Shown: positions 13,420 to 26,000 of the stretch, piece after piece
How the letters are laid out: every line of letters starts with the position of its first letter
Position numbering within the stretch: position 1 is the first letter of the stretch
DNA from: Pyrocephalus nanus
Lineage: Eukaryota; Chordata; Aves; Passeriformes; Tyrannidae
Assembly (NCBI GenBank): GCA_038380795.1
Contig: CM076259.1
Location: 66,183,741-66,247,740 of the forward strand
DNA length: 64,000 nt
Direction of reading: 5' to 3'
Notes under the pieces: generated by a model
Told to the model about the DNA's origin: nothing
Databases searched by the model: none
The model's input: the letters and a program-made list of their open reading frames with translations, nothing else
Made by a program: the position numbers and the translations under genes

Positions 13420-13790
13420 GTTTTCTTTTAATTCATGAAAATTAATCTTATAGATGTAGATGCCAGATTTGCATTAATTAAAACTCCACTGTAGAAGCCA
13501 GGCTTAATTGCAATCAAATTTGCTTAATTATGCATGGCGAGAGATTCCCAATTGAGAAAGGTTTTAGTAAGGATTTTTGTTTTTTATACTGACAAAATAA
13601 ATTGAAATTGTCATTTTTTGTGTTTTATGTAACACTTGTAAATAATTTGTGGAGCACCTTAAGTCTTCTATGTAAAGCAATGTTATTGCTTAAGTAATTA
13701 TAACAATCTGCATTTTTCATTGTTAATTGTGGGTGTCAGCCTCATTAATTTTAATTTACAGCCTGTAATGAAATTAAGAAAATTTTGTGC
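13420..13790. promoter_or_regulatory. Candidate conserved non-coding element / enhancer
   Basis: The segment has the look of vertebrate developmental enhancers: no repeats, no open frame, and a dense set of homeodomain-type cores. An octamer ATTTGCAT (13467-13474) runs directly into TAATTA (13475-13480). Further cores are TAATTG at 13505-13510, TAATTA at 13525-13530 followed by TATGCAT, TAATTA at 13695-13700, TAATTG at 13724-13729 and ATTAATT at 13744-13750. POU and homeodomain proteins bind such sites. That this is an enhancer is inference from motif density, since AT-rich DNA also makes TAAT cores by chance. Cross-species conservation was not tested. Confidence 0.45.
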
Positions 13791-16700
13791 TGATCTGCTG
13801 AAACTTGTCTTATAGAAAGTTACTTAATAAAACTGAAGTTCAAAAAAGTAAAGAATTTGTTCATGTATTGTCAAGACAAGTAAAAAATGTTCATTTTTCT
13901 CACAAGTTTTGCTTCTAAATTTAAATCACTATGTAGTAAAGCAATTTCTGTCAGAAAGTCTGAGAAAGTTCAATCTGCAAATTTTTCAGTTCAAAGAATA
14001 ATTACATAGAATGTACACATAATATGTAGTTTTATTTGTAGCAGATAATATGTCACTGCAATGAAAAAGATTGTTGTAGATTTATTCTATTGTTCATCTC
14101 ACAGAACCAATTCCTTTTTCTTTGCAAAAGCATTGGGGTTTTTTCTGTACATTTCTGGAACTTCCATAAACTGTGATATTCCTAAAACGAAGCATAATAA
14201 CATAGCCAAAAGCCTGTGCTCACGTTGTTTATGGGCCCTTTACTCAGAGTTTCTTTTTAATATACTCAATCTTCTGCTTTTCAAACTTCAGCCCTTCAAA
14301 ACTCCATCCTTCCCTTCCTCTGTTCTGCTGAGTTTGCATCAGCCCCAGCCATGCAAGAAAACAGAAAGATATGGCTTAATTAGTCTGCAACTTTATTAAT
14401 TTAATTTATCTGGGGACTATCCAGCAGCAACTTCTATAATATAGGTAATAAATTTTTCATTAATTATTTTCACTTGTAGGAGGGCTGCCATTAGCTTTCA
14501 TTCCCTCTGGCAGCAGGTCCTTGGCCCTCTGTGTGTGATCCACCACTGTCTTTAAATGATGGATAGGAGTGATAGGTTCTCATCTTCTGACACCAGAATT
14601 TGAGAGTCCTGCTTCCAGTACCCATCTCCTTTTGAGGAGGCTTTTGATTTTTGTCCTTTTCTAATGATGGTTTGCCAAGGAAATAGATCTTCTGTGGCAG
14701 TGTGAGTATCTAAGATGAATTTTACTTTCTTGGAGAGGCAGATGACAGGAGCAGTGGGCTGGATAGTCTTAGTTATAATCCCTTCACAGATTAACAAGGT
14801 CAGTTAGTTGACCTGAGCTCCACTGACCTGCCAAGCTAGTCACAGAGCTTTCTTCCATCTGAATGATTAACTCCCAAAACCTGTGAAGAAGCTGATGCTT
14901 AAGAGAGTTAGAACTCTTTTTCTAGGTAGCCTGGTAAAACAAGAAAGGATCAAATTTTTATGTTGTAGATGTCACCTCAAAAGCTCTGCTTTGCTCATTT
15001 TAATGTGCTCTTTCCTTCTCTCATTTTTACTGGAAGCTCTCCATTGTGGATTAACTTGTCTTACTTTCTTAATTGCTATTGAGAAACATTTATTGTTATG
15101 ATCCTACACACACTTGCACAATGCTTTGGCTGAAAAAGCTTCATATGATCCCATAAAATTAAATGGAAAAAATTTGGAGGAATAGAAAAGGCAATGGGCA
15201 AGTTTTGGGGAAAGGCTGTTATTTTTCTAGTATACAAAGACATTTTTCACATCTCTAACACATATAATAAATGCAGAAAAGTATAAAAATTATAATGTAT
15301 AATATTTCTTGTGCATATTATTATGTAAAGTATAAAATATATTTTGAAACTCCTTTTTTAAATATATACCTGCCTTTAATAATTTAAGTCTAAATGAGTA
15401 GAAGCTAGCAGGGGAGAGTATGAAATAATAAACCCAATATTGGGAAGATGTGAGAAGAACCACTGAGCTTTGTTCTGCTCTCTGTTGTTACTTTTTGTAT
15501 ACATAGCTTGCTACTTTAACTAAACATGAAAATTGAAAGCATAACCTTGTAAAACAGGTAAGTCCCAGAACACACTGCATGATCTAGCACATGCTTGACC
15601 CACCACAACAATACAGATGGGAGATAAAAACACTGAAGCATATAATTATTTTAATGTATCAGAGAAAAATATTTTAAAGTTTCTGAGGTGATACTTCCCC
15701 ATTTTCAATGTAATCTTCAATATGAGCTGAAAATGTATAGCAGAGACTTCCTAGGGTTTGCCAGAGATGACAGATGATGTCCAAAGCAGATTGCCACTCT
15801 TGTGTTTGAACTAAGAGCTGATGGTTGTAATGGATGACAGTCTTTTAGTGTGCAGTAAAACCTAAAATGTAATTGATCTGATGTGTTATAAAAATGCACA
15901 GAATTAAAACCAAGTAATAATCTAGGCTTCTAATATCCAGCACCTAAGCAGTTTTTCCTTCTCAAATGGGTAACAATTGATTCTTATGAACCTCAGTGGT
16001 CTCCTGAATTCTGACACTGCTTCTGAGGAATGTACACAGAACCATGCCAATAGGAAGTGAGTTCCAAACCGTATGCATCACACAAGATATTTTTGCATTG
16101 ACTTTTGTGGGGACTTTTTATATCATCTTCTGGTAGTAAATGATACTTCTCAGAGCAAAAATAACAGTGAAGCACAAAATAAGATGGGTTGTTTAAAAGA
16201 TTGAAAAATATTACATGTTCTGAGGATATTAGTAGATATAAGTCTTCTAATGGTGAACATTGTCTGCTACTCCTACTCCTCAGTGTTCTAGGGAACTGCC
16301 AGAATGTAAAGATGAGATTTTTCCTATAGGAAGGGTACAGCAATAACAGTAAAAACAAAGCACATTTTGTAAATGATGGGGCATGTAACATCACATAGAG
16401 TATAATTTTAAATTTTAAAGACAGTGTGGATGCAGGGTGTGGGGGCAAGCAGGATGTTCGCTAACAGCTGCTGGGCTGGTTGGATTGGGTCCTCCCATAG
16501 GCACCCCCTCAGCCTTCCACGTCTGCCATCCTGCAAATGGCAGCAGTTGTTCTTTAGGACTCAGTCTTTAATGTCTTCTTCATGGCTTTCCACCCTATCA
16601 CTGTCCTTTCTTCATTCTCCTCCATTCCACTCTGTTGCCTTGAGCAAGACCAGAACAGGTTCAGTTGCTCATTTCTGACACAACCAAGCTCCATTTTGCC

Positions 16701-16950
16701 CTCCTGCCTATGACAAATCTTGTCAACTCTGCACAGACAGGATGTATTTAATCTCTTACAAAACTGATAATCTCTAATCTTTTCAAGTACATCTGGATGC
16801 TTGCCTAATAATTTTAATGTTCTGCTGAGGTATACAACAGTAGTATGCATAACAAATTACCGAGGGGTATTTCTGAAACTCTAGGTATAAGATTGTCCTT
16901 ACACATTGGCAGGTACCAGTATGGGGAAAAAAATAGATTTGTTGCTAGTT
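13791..16950. other. Non-coding unique DNA
   Basis: No gene or transposon is recognised. The largest open frame is 151 codons at 15993-16448 (minus), with a hydrophobic start but no domain, splice context or codon pattern that would support it. A slightly more GC-rich block at 16420-16740 is open on both strands (16424-16678 plus, 16554-16850 minus), which argues for chance. Another 112-codon frame at 14061-14399 (plus) is equally featureless. Confidence 0.55.
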
Positions 16951-17135
16951 ACAGAATCTTTGAATGGTTTGGGTTTGAAGTGACCTTGCAGATCCTTTCA
17001 TTCCAATGCCTCTGCCATGGGCAGGGACACTTTTCACTAGACATGGTTGTTCAGGGCCCCATCCAACTTGGCCTTGAACGATTCCAAAGATGAGTCATCC
17101 ACAGTTTATCTGAGCAACCTGTGTCAGACTTTTTT
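16951..17135 (-). mobile_element. CR1 LINE 3' end, minus strand, degraded
   Basis: Read on the plus strand this is the reverse complement of a CR1 3' untranslated region: 'gaatggtttgggtttgaag', then 'tgccatgggcagggacac', 'ccatccaacttggccttgaa' and a degraded 'caacctgtgtcag'. The piece is only the last 180 bp or so, consistent with 5' truncation. It carries point changes throughout, including a damaged terminal octamer (ACAGAATCTTTGAATGG). No coding part is present. Confidence 0.9.
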
Positions 17136-17319
17136 GTGACATTTTCATGTATCCTGTATGAGCCAGCATAGCAGGGTACCAGTTTGTCCTGGACACATAA
17201 ATGAAGTTGTGAACAAATTTCTTGACAGTGCAGCTAGCAATTATATTTTATTGTTCTTTTTCTTTCTATTCTAAAGGCAGGAGGATATTAATGACTGTGA
17301 AAAGTGAATGAGTAATCAG

Positions 17320-17414
17320 GAAAAAAAATAAAAGAGGAAAAGAAAATTAAAGAGAAAGAATAAAAATTAAAACCAAAGTAAAGGAAGAGAACCAGTAAAA
17401 AAAAAAAAAAAAGT
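17320..17414 (+). repeat. A-rich / purine-rich tract
   Basis: Blocks of AAAAAT, GAAAAG and AAGAG end in a run of A at 17397-17413. It is low-complexity sequence with no recognised retrocopy upstream. Confidence 0.85.
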
Positions 17415-19113
17415 CTTGTTTGGAAAGGAAGGACTTTGGCATTCTTATTTAATTATCAATGGATACAAAGGATGGAGTAAAGATACCTCTTTCAAAACTG
17501 TGACTTCATGACAAGTTGATGTGTAATACTTCGCCTGAAGAGCCAGACAACATCGTTAAGAGAGAGACAAGTAAATTGTAGGTAAGAAATAAAAATAAAT
17601 GTTTCCACACCTCTGACATAACTGTAAAAGTTAAAAGGCTACTGATAAATTTGAGACAAATGACTATTGTTCTGGCAAAATAAAGACTCTTAACTCATTT
17701 TTGGATAACAATATTGCCAGCTCTTGCAGTTTTATTATGAGCCTCATGATATTTGATGTTTCTCTTAAAGACCTAGCTCCTAGATTTATACTAATTAGGG
17801 GGCTATTAACTTACATTAAAAAGTCATGTTTCCAGTTCTGATATCTAAGCATGGAAAAAATTAGAATGTTTCATAAAACTGTGAAAGATAGAAGTCAAAA
17901 AAGGAGAAACCCAAACAGGTACTAAAAATCCTCCAAACCAACCGAAACCTATAAATTCTGGAAGTCTTATTCATGATTTCTAAGTATTTGGCAACACTAT
18001 ATTAACTATAATTAAGTTAGAGATTTATTAGGTATTAAAACTGGAAAAGCTGATAAGAAGCTTCTGCAATAAAAAAGCAGAACATGTTGAAAATCAGCCA
18101 AGAAAAGGTGAAATTAAAAGTATTTCAGTTTGCAATGGAAACTTTTACTTTTTTAATTGCTTCTGGCAAACAATTCTGCATAGTTTTTCATTTAAAAAAA
18201 AATCTAATTTTAAAAACTATTTTTCAGAACCTGACTTGTTCCAATGGCAACAAACCTAATCTACTATCCTAACTTTCACTTCTTAAGGATCCTAAATACT
18301 GTTGAATCTTGTTCATCACCATTTTAATCTTCTCAGATTCCAGAAATTTGATATTGTTTAGATGACAAAAGACTACACTGCTAGCAAGATGATTTGAGTA
18401 GACAGGTTTATTTTTTTCTGTTGGTTCCACAGTTTTTAGGAAAAGCATGTAGTTTAGGAATAACACTCAGCTAGTAGCCCAAATGCAATCACTTATTTTG
18501 ATCTCACTGACATAAGACAATCACTGAAAAAATGGGGCCATATTAACCAACTCTACTTTCTTGCAGCACAGTCCATCCCATCAGGGGGTAAGACTTGTGA
18601 ATGTTTATTCAAATGCTGTGCAAGCTATAAAGAAGTGCATCCATATTGTTTAGACAAAGAAATATAGCCTTGGAGGCAGACTACATTAAGTCCACTGAAA
18701 AATTAAATAGAGAATATGACCTCAATAGTGTGTACACCTCTACCATTTCCAAGAAATAACAACAATGACCAGGTGCCTTTTTAAACTGGAAAAGACCCAA
18801 GGAGATTCCTAGATTCCTATCTGTCAAATAGATTTTTTTTTAATGTTGCTGTCTTTTCTGTAATTTTTTGAGGAAAAATCATTTCTGTCTGTGTTAAAAT
18901 TTGCCATTTCATATACTGCTTCACCACCACCTGAGTGTCTAGATCTTAATTAACAGGGCAGTACTCCAGGATTCATTTAGCACAACCACTTTTTCTGTAA
19001 TTACTACAGTTATTCCTTAACTCCTTACTTGTTGGATGTGATGGGCACAGTACAAGTCCTTAAGGTCTATTTGTCTCCCAGTGCCTGAAAGCCCTATCAG
19101 ATTTGAACCGGAA
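17415..19113. other. Non-coding unique DNA
   Basis: No gene or repeat is recognised up to the boundary of the LTR at 19114. Short open frames at 18084-18272 (plus) and 18269-18466 (minus) are featureless. Confidence 0.6.
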
Positions 19114-20191
19114 TGTATTGGGTTTGCTTGGACTTATTTTGGTAGTGGGGGGGGGGGCAGGCTATGAGGGTGACTTCTGTGAGAAGTTGACAGAAGCTTC
19201 CCCCATGTCCAGCAGAGCCAGCGCCAGCCAGTTCCAGGATGGACATGCCACTGTTAAGGCTGAACCAGTCAGGAATGACAATGACATCTCTGTAATAACA
19301 TATTTAAGGAGGAAAAAGTAGTTATTGCACTGATAAAATTGCAGCCAGAGAAGAGGAGAGTGCAAACAGCAAGGTCACTGAAGAAGGAGGGGAGGAGGTG
19401 ATCCAGGCTCTGGAGCTGAGGTCCCCCTGCAGTCTGTGGTGCAGACCATGGTGGGGCAGCTGTGCCCCTGCAGCCCATGGAGGATCAACGGGAGTGCAGA
19501 GAACCCCCTGCAGCCCATGGAGAAGCCAATACTGGAGCACGTGCATGCTGTCACCCTGTGAGAGGCCCGTGAAGCAGGATGCTAGCAGGGACCTGAAGAC
19601 CCCTGGAGAGAGGAGCCCATGCTGAATCAGGTTTTTCTGGTAGGACTTGTGGCCCTGTGGGGGACCCACACCGGAGTAGGTTGTGCATAAAGGAGTGCAC
19701 CCCATGGAAAAGTGACCCATGTTAAAGCAGTCTGTGAAGAACTATTGCCTATGGGATAGACTCATGTTGGAGAAGTTTGTGAAGGTATGTCTCCCATGGG
19801 AGGGACCCCACGGGGAGCTGGGAAAGGACTCCTGTCTCTGAGCAGCAGCAGAAATAACCTGTGATGAGCTGACCATAATTCCCATTCCCCATCTCCGTGT
19901 ATGGAGGGGAGGATGTAGAACTTGGGAAGGAGGGAGGGGTTTGGGGAAGAGGTTTTTAAGATTTATTTCGTTCCTCATTATCTTGCCTTGATTCTGTTAG
20001 TAATAAATGTGATTACTAACCCCACTTTGAGTCTGTCTTGCCCATGATAGTATTTGGTGAGGGATCTCTCCCTGTCTTTATCTCCACCCATGAACCCTTA
20101 GTTATATTTTCTCTTCCTGACCACTTGTGGAGGACAGTGATAGAGCAGCTTTGTTGGGTACTTGGCATCCAGCCACTATCAACCTACTACA
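19114..20191 (+). mobile_element. Solo LTR of an endogenous retrovirus, neoavian/passerine type (about 1.08 kb)
   Basis: The element starts TGTATTGGGTTTGC and ends CCTACTACA, giving the TG...CA ends of a retroviral LTR. Internal landmarks fit transcription control: a TATA-like TATTTAA at 19301-19307, a GC-rich middle made of imperfect repeats of CTGCAGCCCATGGAG (about 19430-19530), an AATAAA at 20002-20007, and a U5-like tail with 'gggatctctccctgtc'. The layout resembles LTRs common in songbird genomes, probably ERVL-like. No gag, pol or env lies next to it, so it is a solo LTR left by recombination. The flanks (CCGGAA / CTGGCAA) give no clear target duplication. Several open frames on both strands here (up to 132 codons) are not genes. 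A related copy lies inverted at 54496-55409. Confidence 0.85.
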
Positions 20192-21599
20192 CTGGCAAAT
20201 AGACTTCCAGGAACAGAAACTTCAGCCTGACCAAAAACGTCAAATTTTCACATCCTAGTCAGAACTGCAGTCCCATAGTCTCTTGCAGTAATGCTACCGA
20301 GTATTGCTGAGAAGAAGCCGAAAATCCCACATATGAGTCATACATTCTTTATAAAGCAACCTGTATATTCTGGCTTCATCTGTAACACTCAGCATCCTGC
20401 TCTAGTCTCACACTCTGGGTATGATTTGAGACCTAGATCTACTTGTGCTTTTCACCAGATATCACTTGCCTGCAGTGCCTTGTCTACATGTCCATGATTC
20501 TGTGGCAGACTGAGAATACCTGCAGCTGCCTGTCCTTTTCATCTTCCAAAGAGAGGACAAATTTTTTGTACCTCTGCTGGCCATGCACAATCCTTAGTTC
20601 TGTGCTTTCTTCCCAAACTCTCTCCGTGATCTCTACATTCAGGAAGAAGAAGAGAGGAAAGACTGAATTTTCCATGTTCCCTCTCTGGAGAGACAGAACA
20701 TGCTTTTAAAATCATTACAACCATACCCATGAGTTTCTCATTTGACCTACCTGAAGCTACACTGTTTGGATATTGCTGCAGAGTCCAAGTGGCTGTTCTG
20801 GACCTAGAATCAAACAGCTTTTCTTGAGGTGAACAAACCATTATAAGCTCTCCCGTTCCTTTCTCTCCTTCATCAGTGTTTTCCTGCACAAGTGCCTACA
20901 CAAGGGAAAAGGCTAAGGTGACCAACCTAGAACCATTTTGCTCTACCCCTCACATAGGAAAAAGAGTCTCAGCACACTATGGCAACTTTAGGAGGGATAA
21001 AGTACTAAAACTGTGACAGGTGGAGAAGATTTCCTGAGTCCTCTGACCTAATTTTTAAAAAGCAAGATTTTCAGAATAATCTTTTTCAATAATTTCCTGG
21101 TATGTGTTTCTAAAGAGATGAGGATAAACAGTGCAAGAATTGGCTGTATAGGAATTTCTATATATATTTCATCACAACTTAAGATGATAAAGCTTTTTTT
21201 TTCAGAAGCTCTTTTATGTAATAAATAATGCAGTTGTTTTGTAACTGAATCTTCCTCACAGAAAGTTTTGTTGAGCCATCCTTCAAATTATTTGACTACC
21301 TGAGTAGCTTAATAACAAAACATACTATAGCCTTTTCAGTCACTGGACTTCTGAGAACTGGAAAATCATTAGCATGATTTTCTTTTTCTTGTTGCTGTTG
21401 GTTTGGTGTGGGTTTTTGTTGTTGTTGTTGTTTGTTTTGTTTTGTTTTGTTTTTTAGGATTTAGGGAATGTCTTGAGAGTTACAATTTGTTACAATGACT
21501 GAAAATCAAATAGACAAAGAGTAATGCAATTTGGGGAGTCATAATATATATGGCAAGGGAAAAACCAACAAGCTTTCTATAACTTAGAATTGTGCCTTT
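20192..21599. other. Non-coding unique DNA with a T/G microsatellite
   Basis: No gene is recognised. Four short open frames overlap at 20291-20889 on both strands, none with a domain, which fits locally stop-poor DNA of moderate GC rather than an exon. A T/G-rich microsatellite lies near the end. Confidence 0.55.
21416..21456. repeat. (TTG)n-(TTTTG)n compound microsatellite
   Basis: Several TTG units are followed by four TTTTG-type units and a T run. This is a simple sequence repeat. Confidence 0.9.
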
Positions 21600-21960
21600 C
21601 TAATGTGTTAGAAGGTTCTGAAAATATTAATAAGGCAGTAGATGAACATGACCCAATGGACATAATTTATTTGGATTTCAAAAAGCTTTAGAAAAGGTCC
21701 CTCATAAAAGAATATTAAAGATAATAAATAACAATGAAGTAAGGGGCAAAGGCTTGTCATGGATTAAAAAGTGATTAAATGATAGGAAATAAATAGTTAT
21801 AACCTCAAAGAAGAGATATATTAATAATGGAGTGTCTCAGGGGTCAGTACTAAGATCAAGTTGCTTAATATATTTTTTTAATAATTTGAAGTAAGTGGAT
21901 TGGAAAGTGGCAGAGTTTGCTGATGACTCTGGACTACTGAACAAGTAGCCACTTGCATAA
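21600..21960 (+). pseudogene. Ancient CR1 LINE relic with reverse-transcriptase motifs, frameshifted
   Basis: This is a decayed piece of the ORF2 reverse-transcriptase domain of an old amniote CR1. It is more like the CR1 copies common in turtles and crocodilians than the younger avian CR1 ends elsewhere in the window. Visible motifs in order: DPMDIIYLDF (YLDF at 21668-21679), then KK followed by ALEKVPHKRI in a shifted frame, a GVSQGSV at 21829-21849 (family GVPQGSV), and FADD at 21916-21927, the catalytic Asp-Asp pair. There is a frameshift just after YLDFKK, several stops, and some missing sequence between GVSQGSV and FADD. It cannot make protein. Boundaries are approximate. Confidence 0.85.
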
Positions 21961-22872
21961 CCTCCTACTACTCATTATGCTACTTTAAAAATCTACCTGT
22001 ACTGCTCTAATAACCACTGACAACAGAAATCCCAGTGAATACCAGTAAGGAAAACATTTCTCTGTATGTCAACTGCACAGCTCTATCTTAAGATGGACAT
22101 AGTGTATGGTTACATTCTGGAAAAGCTAAGGTAGGAACTGAGACAGAGGAAAGTGTACAACTGGTCTTCACTGTAAAATGGTTGTAAGATATGTCTTTGG
22201 TACATCATCCTCAGTAAAATCAAAAGTGTTCCTGTGTAGTTGAAGAAAACTGAAATCATACCTATAGCACTCAATGGCCACATGTTAATACTTCCAACAG
22301 AAACCCTGTATTATTCCTTTCTCAAATTATGGATAGCTTTGAATTGTTAATAGCCGTCATTAGTAATCTCATGCAATAGCTTTTCTGTGCAAAATACAAA
22401 TCAAACACAAACATGTTTACCAGAACTAAACACTCTGGTTCAGGTTTTCATGCTTTTTCCACTCACTCCCATCTGTAAGGATTAAGCATCTGAACAAGAC
22501 TGGCTCTAAGTTAAAGTTTGCAAGGTTAAAGTTTGTGAAGTGCCTTAATTTGTCTGGATGTTGTTTTAAAAATTGCCAAGTATCTTATTCTACCTTAATG
22601 TTCTAAACTTCGCAAGTAAAAGTTTGTTACTGAACCTCCCACACACTGTCCAGAGTGAATCAAACTGCCTTCCCCTCAGCTCACCAAATGGGACAGGGCA
22701 TTAGAGCATCCCAAGTATTATCCTCCAGATTTTCATATCCCCAGAGAACAGTGCTGTTTGACATATCTGAGACCTGACTGGAAAAGATGACTGTGAGGTC
22801 TTCAAAAAAGGCAATCCGGCTTTCAGCTTCAGGAAGAAATTGCCCTATTTATTACTAGATGTAACTTTCTAT
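21961..22872. other. Non-coding unique DNA
   Basis: No gene or repeat is recognised. It may contain more of the old CR1 body, too decayed to see. Confidence 0.5.
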
Positions 22873-22920
22873 GAAAAAAAGGAAAAAAAAAAAAAAGAAA
22901 AAAAAAGAGAAAAAAGAGAG
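22873..22920 (+). repeat. A-rich purine tract
   Basis: Runs of A are broken by single G or GG, ending in GAGAG. It is simple low-complexity DNA. Confidence 0.9.
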
Positions 22921-23003
22921 AATAACAGAGGAGTTCTCAATGCTAAGGCATAAAATAATTACTTTCCTAACTTTTTTCTAACTATACTGCCTCTTCCCCA
23001 GAT

Positions 23004-23068
23004 ATGAAGAATCAGGCTGTATCAATCTAACCATACATGAAGAATCAGACTTTATCAATCTAACCATA
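23004..23068. repeat. 33-bp tandem duplication
   Basis: A unit beginning ATGAAGAATCAG and ending TATCAATCTAACCATA(C) occurs twice without spacer (23004-23036 and 23037-23068). The copies differ at two internal bases (GGCTG versus GACTT), so the duplication is not brand new. Confidence 0.92.
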
Positions 23069-26000
23069 TCTGTGTTGTCTCATGTCCCAAAACAGATTCA
23101 TCTCTCAGGGAACATCATCTCTAAAAAAAGACAGGTCAGGCTTCAACATTAGTAAATGTGAAAGTCCAGACACATTTTATCCAAAATACAACAAAAAGTT
23201 TGTGACACAGAAAAGGAGAATTTATATTCTACGGTTTCTTCCTAAAATGCGAAGAAGTAACAATCACCCAGAGAAAAACCTCTGATCAAACACAGTCCCA
23301 GCCCTTCATACAAATTACATCCCTTCAGAATCCAGTTTGCTTTACTCACAGCTTTATCCACAACTTTATATCCTGTTACCACCCTGGAACAAAAAAATGT
23401 CCTGATATTAGGTGGCAGAAGGAAAAAGAGGAGATAATATAGGCAGATCAAAGAAATTGTTGCTGTTGAAGTACAGTGTTAATTTACAGACTTTTTTAGA
23501 GGCCAGTGCAAGTATTTGGACTAACACAATTTTATCTTATGCAATACAAAATAATGCTAAATAAGCCTCATCATTTAGGACACTAAATGATGGCTACTAA
23601 AATTGCGAAGTATTTGTTTCATTTCATTTAAACGGCAGAATTATCTAATTGTTTTGGGAGATAACCTGAAGTATTTGCCAGTGGTTTCATTTGTAAGCAG
23701 ACTACTAACTCAGAAAGCCAGATATTTAATCCATTATATGGTTCTCTATTATTCCAAATATCATGGGAGAAATTCAGTCTATGCATAGGTTGATACAACT
23801 TGCAGCAACTTAGGTGGTAGTTAAAGCCACTCAGCAAGGGACCTGACTTTGGCTCATGTGTTTTACACATCTGATGAAATGTATAGTTTTAAATGCATTA
23901 AGCTTAATCAGGCAATTGATTTCTGAATTAGCAAAAAATAAATTAAGGAATCTCCGTGTCAGTCTTTATTTTTATTTTTAATAAGACATTAGATAAAATT
24001 CTTGTTTATTGTCAGCTGGTCAAGAATTATAGTATGTTGCAGTATAAAAACAAACAAATATAATTACAAATATCAAGGGAAATTTAGGCTATAAGGCCAA
24101 ATCAAAAAAGAATTTTACTGTGGAAAATTAAGTTAATAAAATATTAAAGCACTAAAAAAGAAACCTATTGCCTATTATAACTAAATTGTTTGCTTAGCTA
24201 AAATAAAGAAACAGTCGTTATGAATGTTACATGGCAACCACAGCAGGTAAAGGAGACAAACAGTGCAGTTAAGGTTACAGTCTCCTATCCATTTCTCCTA
24301 CATTTTTGAACACTGAAATTAATTTAATACCTAATAATTTTATTTGAAGCAATAAAATTAGGGATTTATCCACCACTTAGTTTCTAAGAGATAACACAGC
24401 GATAGATTACAAATACAGCCATGATATGCCATGTCATGGCACATGCTGGAAACTAATTTTATGTAGAAGCCAGTGAGAGAAGAATTAAGCAAATGGTAAA
24501 AATTCATGAAAAATCCTTCCCAGAATGACTTTCTTAACATCAAATAGTATGTCTGTATCAGAACTGGATTGGAATTGCACTCAGATCATCTAAATCGCAG
24601 TTAAGTGCCTTTGTCACATGACTTACTGGAGCTCCCCTAAATGAATTCATACATGTTCCCATCAGGTCTTCACCTGTAGACCCACGGATTCTGGTCAAAA
24701 GCAATCTGAGGCAGCTGCAGTTATGAGTCATCTCCCTATCATCTCTCTTTTGCCAAACATCCGCATGAACTGACCCCCATGATTCCTAAAGGAAGAAAAC
24801 AAATTCAAGTGGAATCCATCAGAACATAGGAATCAAGTTCCTTGAAAGACACTAGTTCATCTAGCAGGATTTTTATTTTTTTTCCCATTAGTGTCTTATC
24901 AGTCAAAAGCACAATTCATTTTCACGACTGTTTGGTTTCTTACAAAAATAGAATATGAAAAAATACAGAAGTGCTAGCTTTAATGCAGAATCATCTTTCT
25001 CAGAAGAAAAAGGTTCACAAAAAGACAAAGCTTCAAGGACATTTTTTGTGAAAGTTTGAGAGCCACCCAGACCAGCTGTGACATCTGTACTAATTGAAAA
25101 AGCAAACGAGGCCACAAAGGACTGTTCTTTGACCATTTAATCAATTTTCCACTCAATGCATTGTTCATTCTAAGAGACTTTAATGCTAGAATTGATTTTA
25201 ACAGCCATTACTGAAATACGTAAGTCAAAGGTCTCTCAACCTTTTTTAAGTTTGACCAATGGGAATAAAAGATTATGGATATGTGAATAAATCAGTGGCT
25301 ATGATTCAAATGCCTTACTAAAAAACACTGTGTGAATCACAGTCTACCCATGTACTAGTGGTCACATGGGCTGATTGAAACACAATGGGAGAAATAGCGA
25401 GATGGTGATCTCTGATATTGTCTGGTCTGGACTCTGTAAAATTACCTCAAACTTTCAGTAATGCAGAGCTCATATAGCTCACTTCAGTATAGAATCATAC
25501 ACCTCACTTCAATGCAGAAAGAGGTCAGTTTTCATACTTTTATAAATACATTTGGAAGTTGCATATTTGACTCAAGCAAGCAGAAGGGTCAGGAAGGATG
25601 AAGAATATTAAGATCACTTTTAGGCATGGTTAGTGGATATACACCCTGAAAAACAAAAAGGAAATATGGAAACCTGTGCTTTGCCTTGCAGTCTACATTT
25701 ATCCATAGAGAGAGAAGCAAGCAAAATTAATGCTTAAATATTTCTTCTCTCATTTTTAGCAGTGTCCCCTACATAGAAAAACATACTTAACCTACCATTT
25801 GCATGCTACTGGCCAGAGCTAGTATGGATGTAAGAAAAAGAGGTATTTTGTAGTGAAAACAAAACACTTTAAAATGAATATAGGTTTAAAAAGCTCAAAC
25901 TGATCTTATTGAACTACATCTGGGTTTTAGGAAATTTTTGTCTTCATTGACAAATACCTGTGATCTGTAGAATTTCTATCTCACAGAATAAAAGCTTCTG

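Noticed and set aside
15993..16448. 151-codon minus-strand open frame
   Set aside because: No domain, no believable start or splice context, residue make-up typical of AT-rich chance frames, and no repeat or gene neighbour.
19322..19720. 132-codon minus-strand frame and overlapping plus-strand frames
   Set aside because: These lie inside the LTR at 19114-20191 and follow its internal repeats. LTRs of this type do not encode protein.
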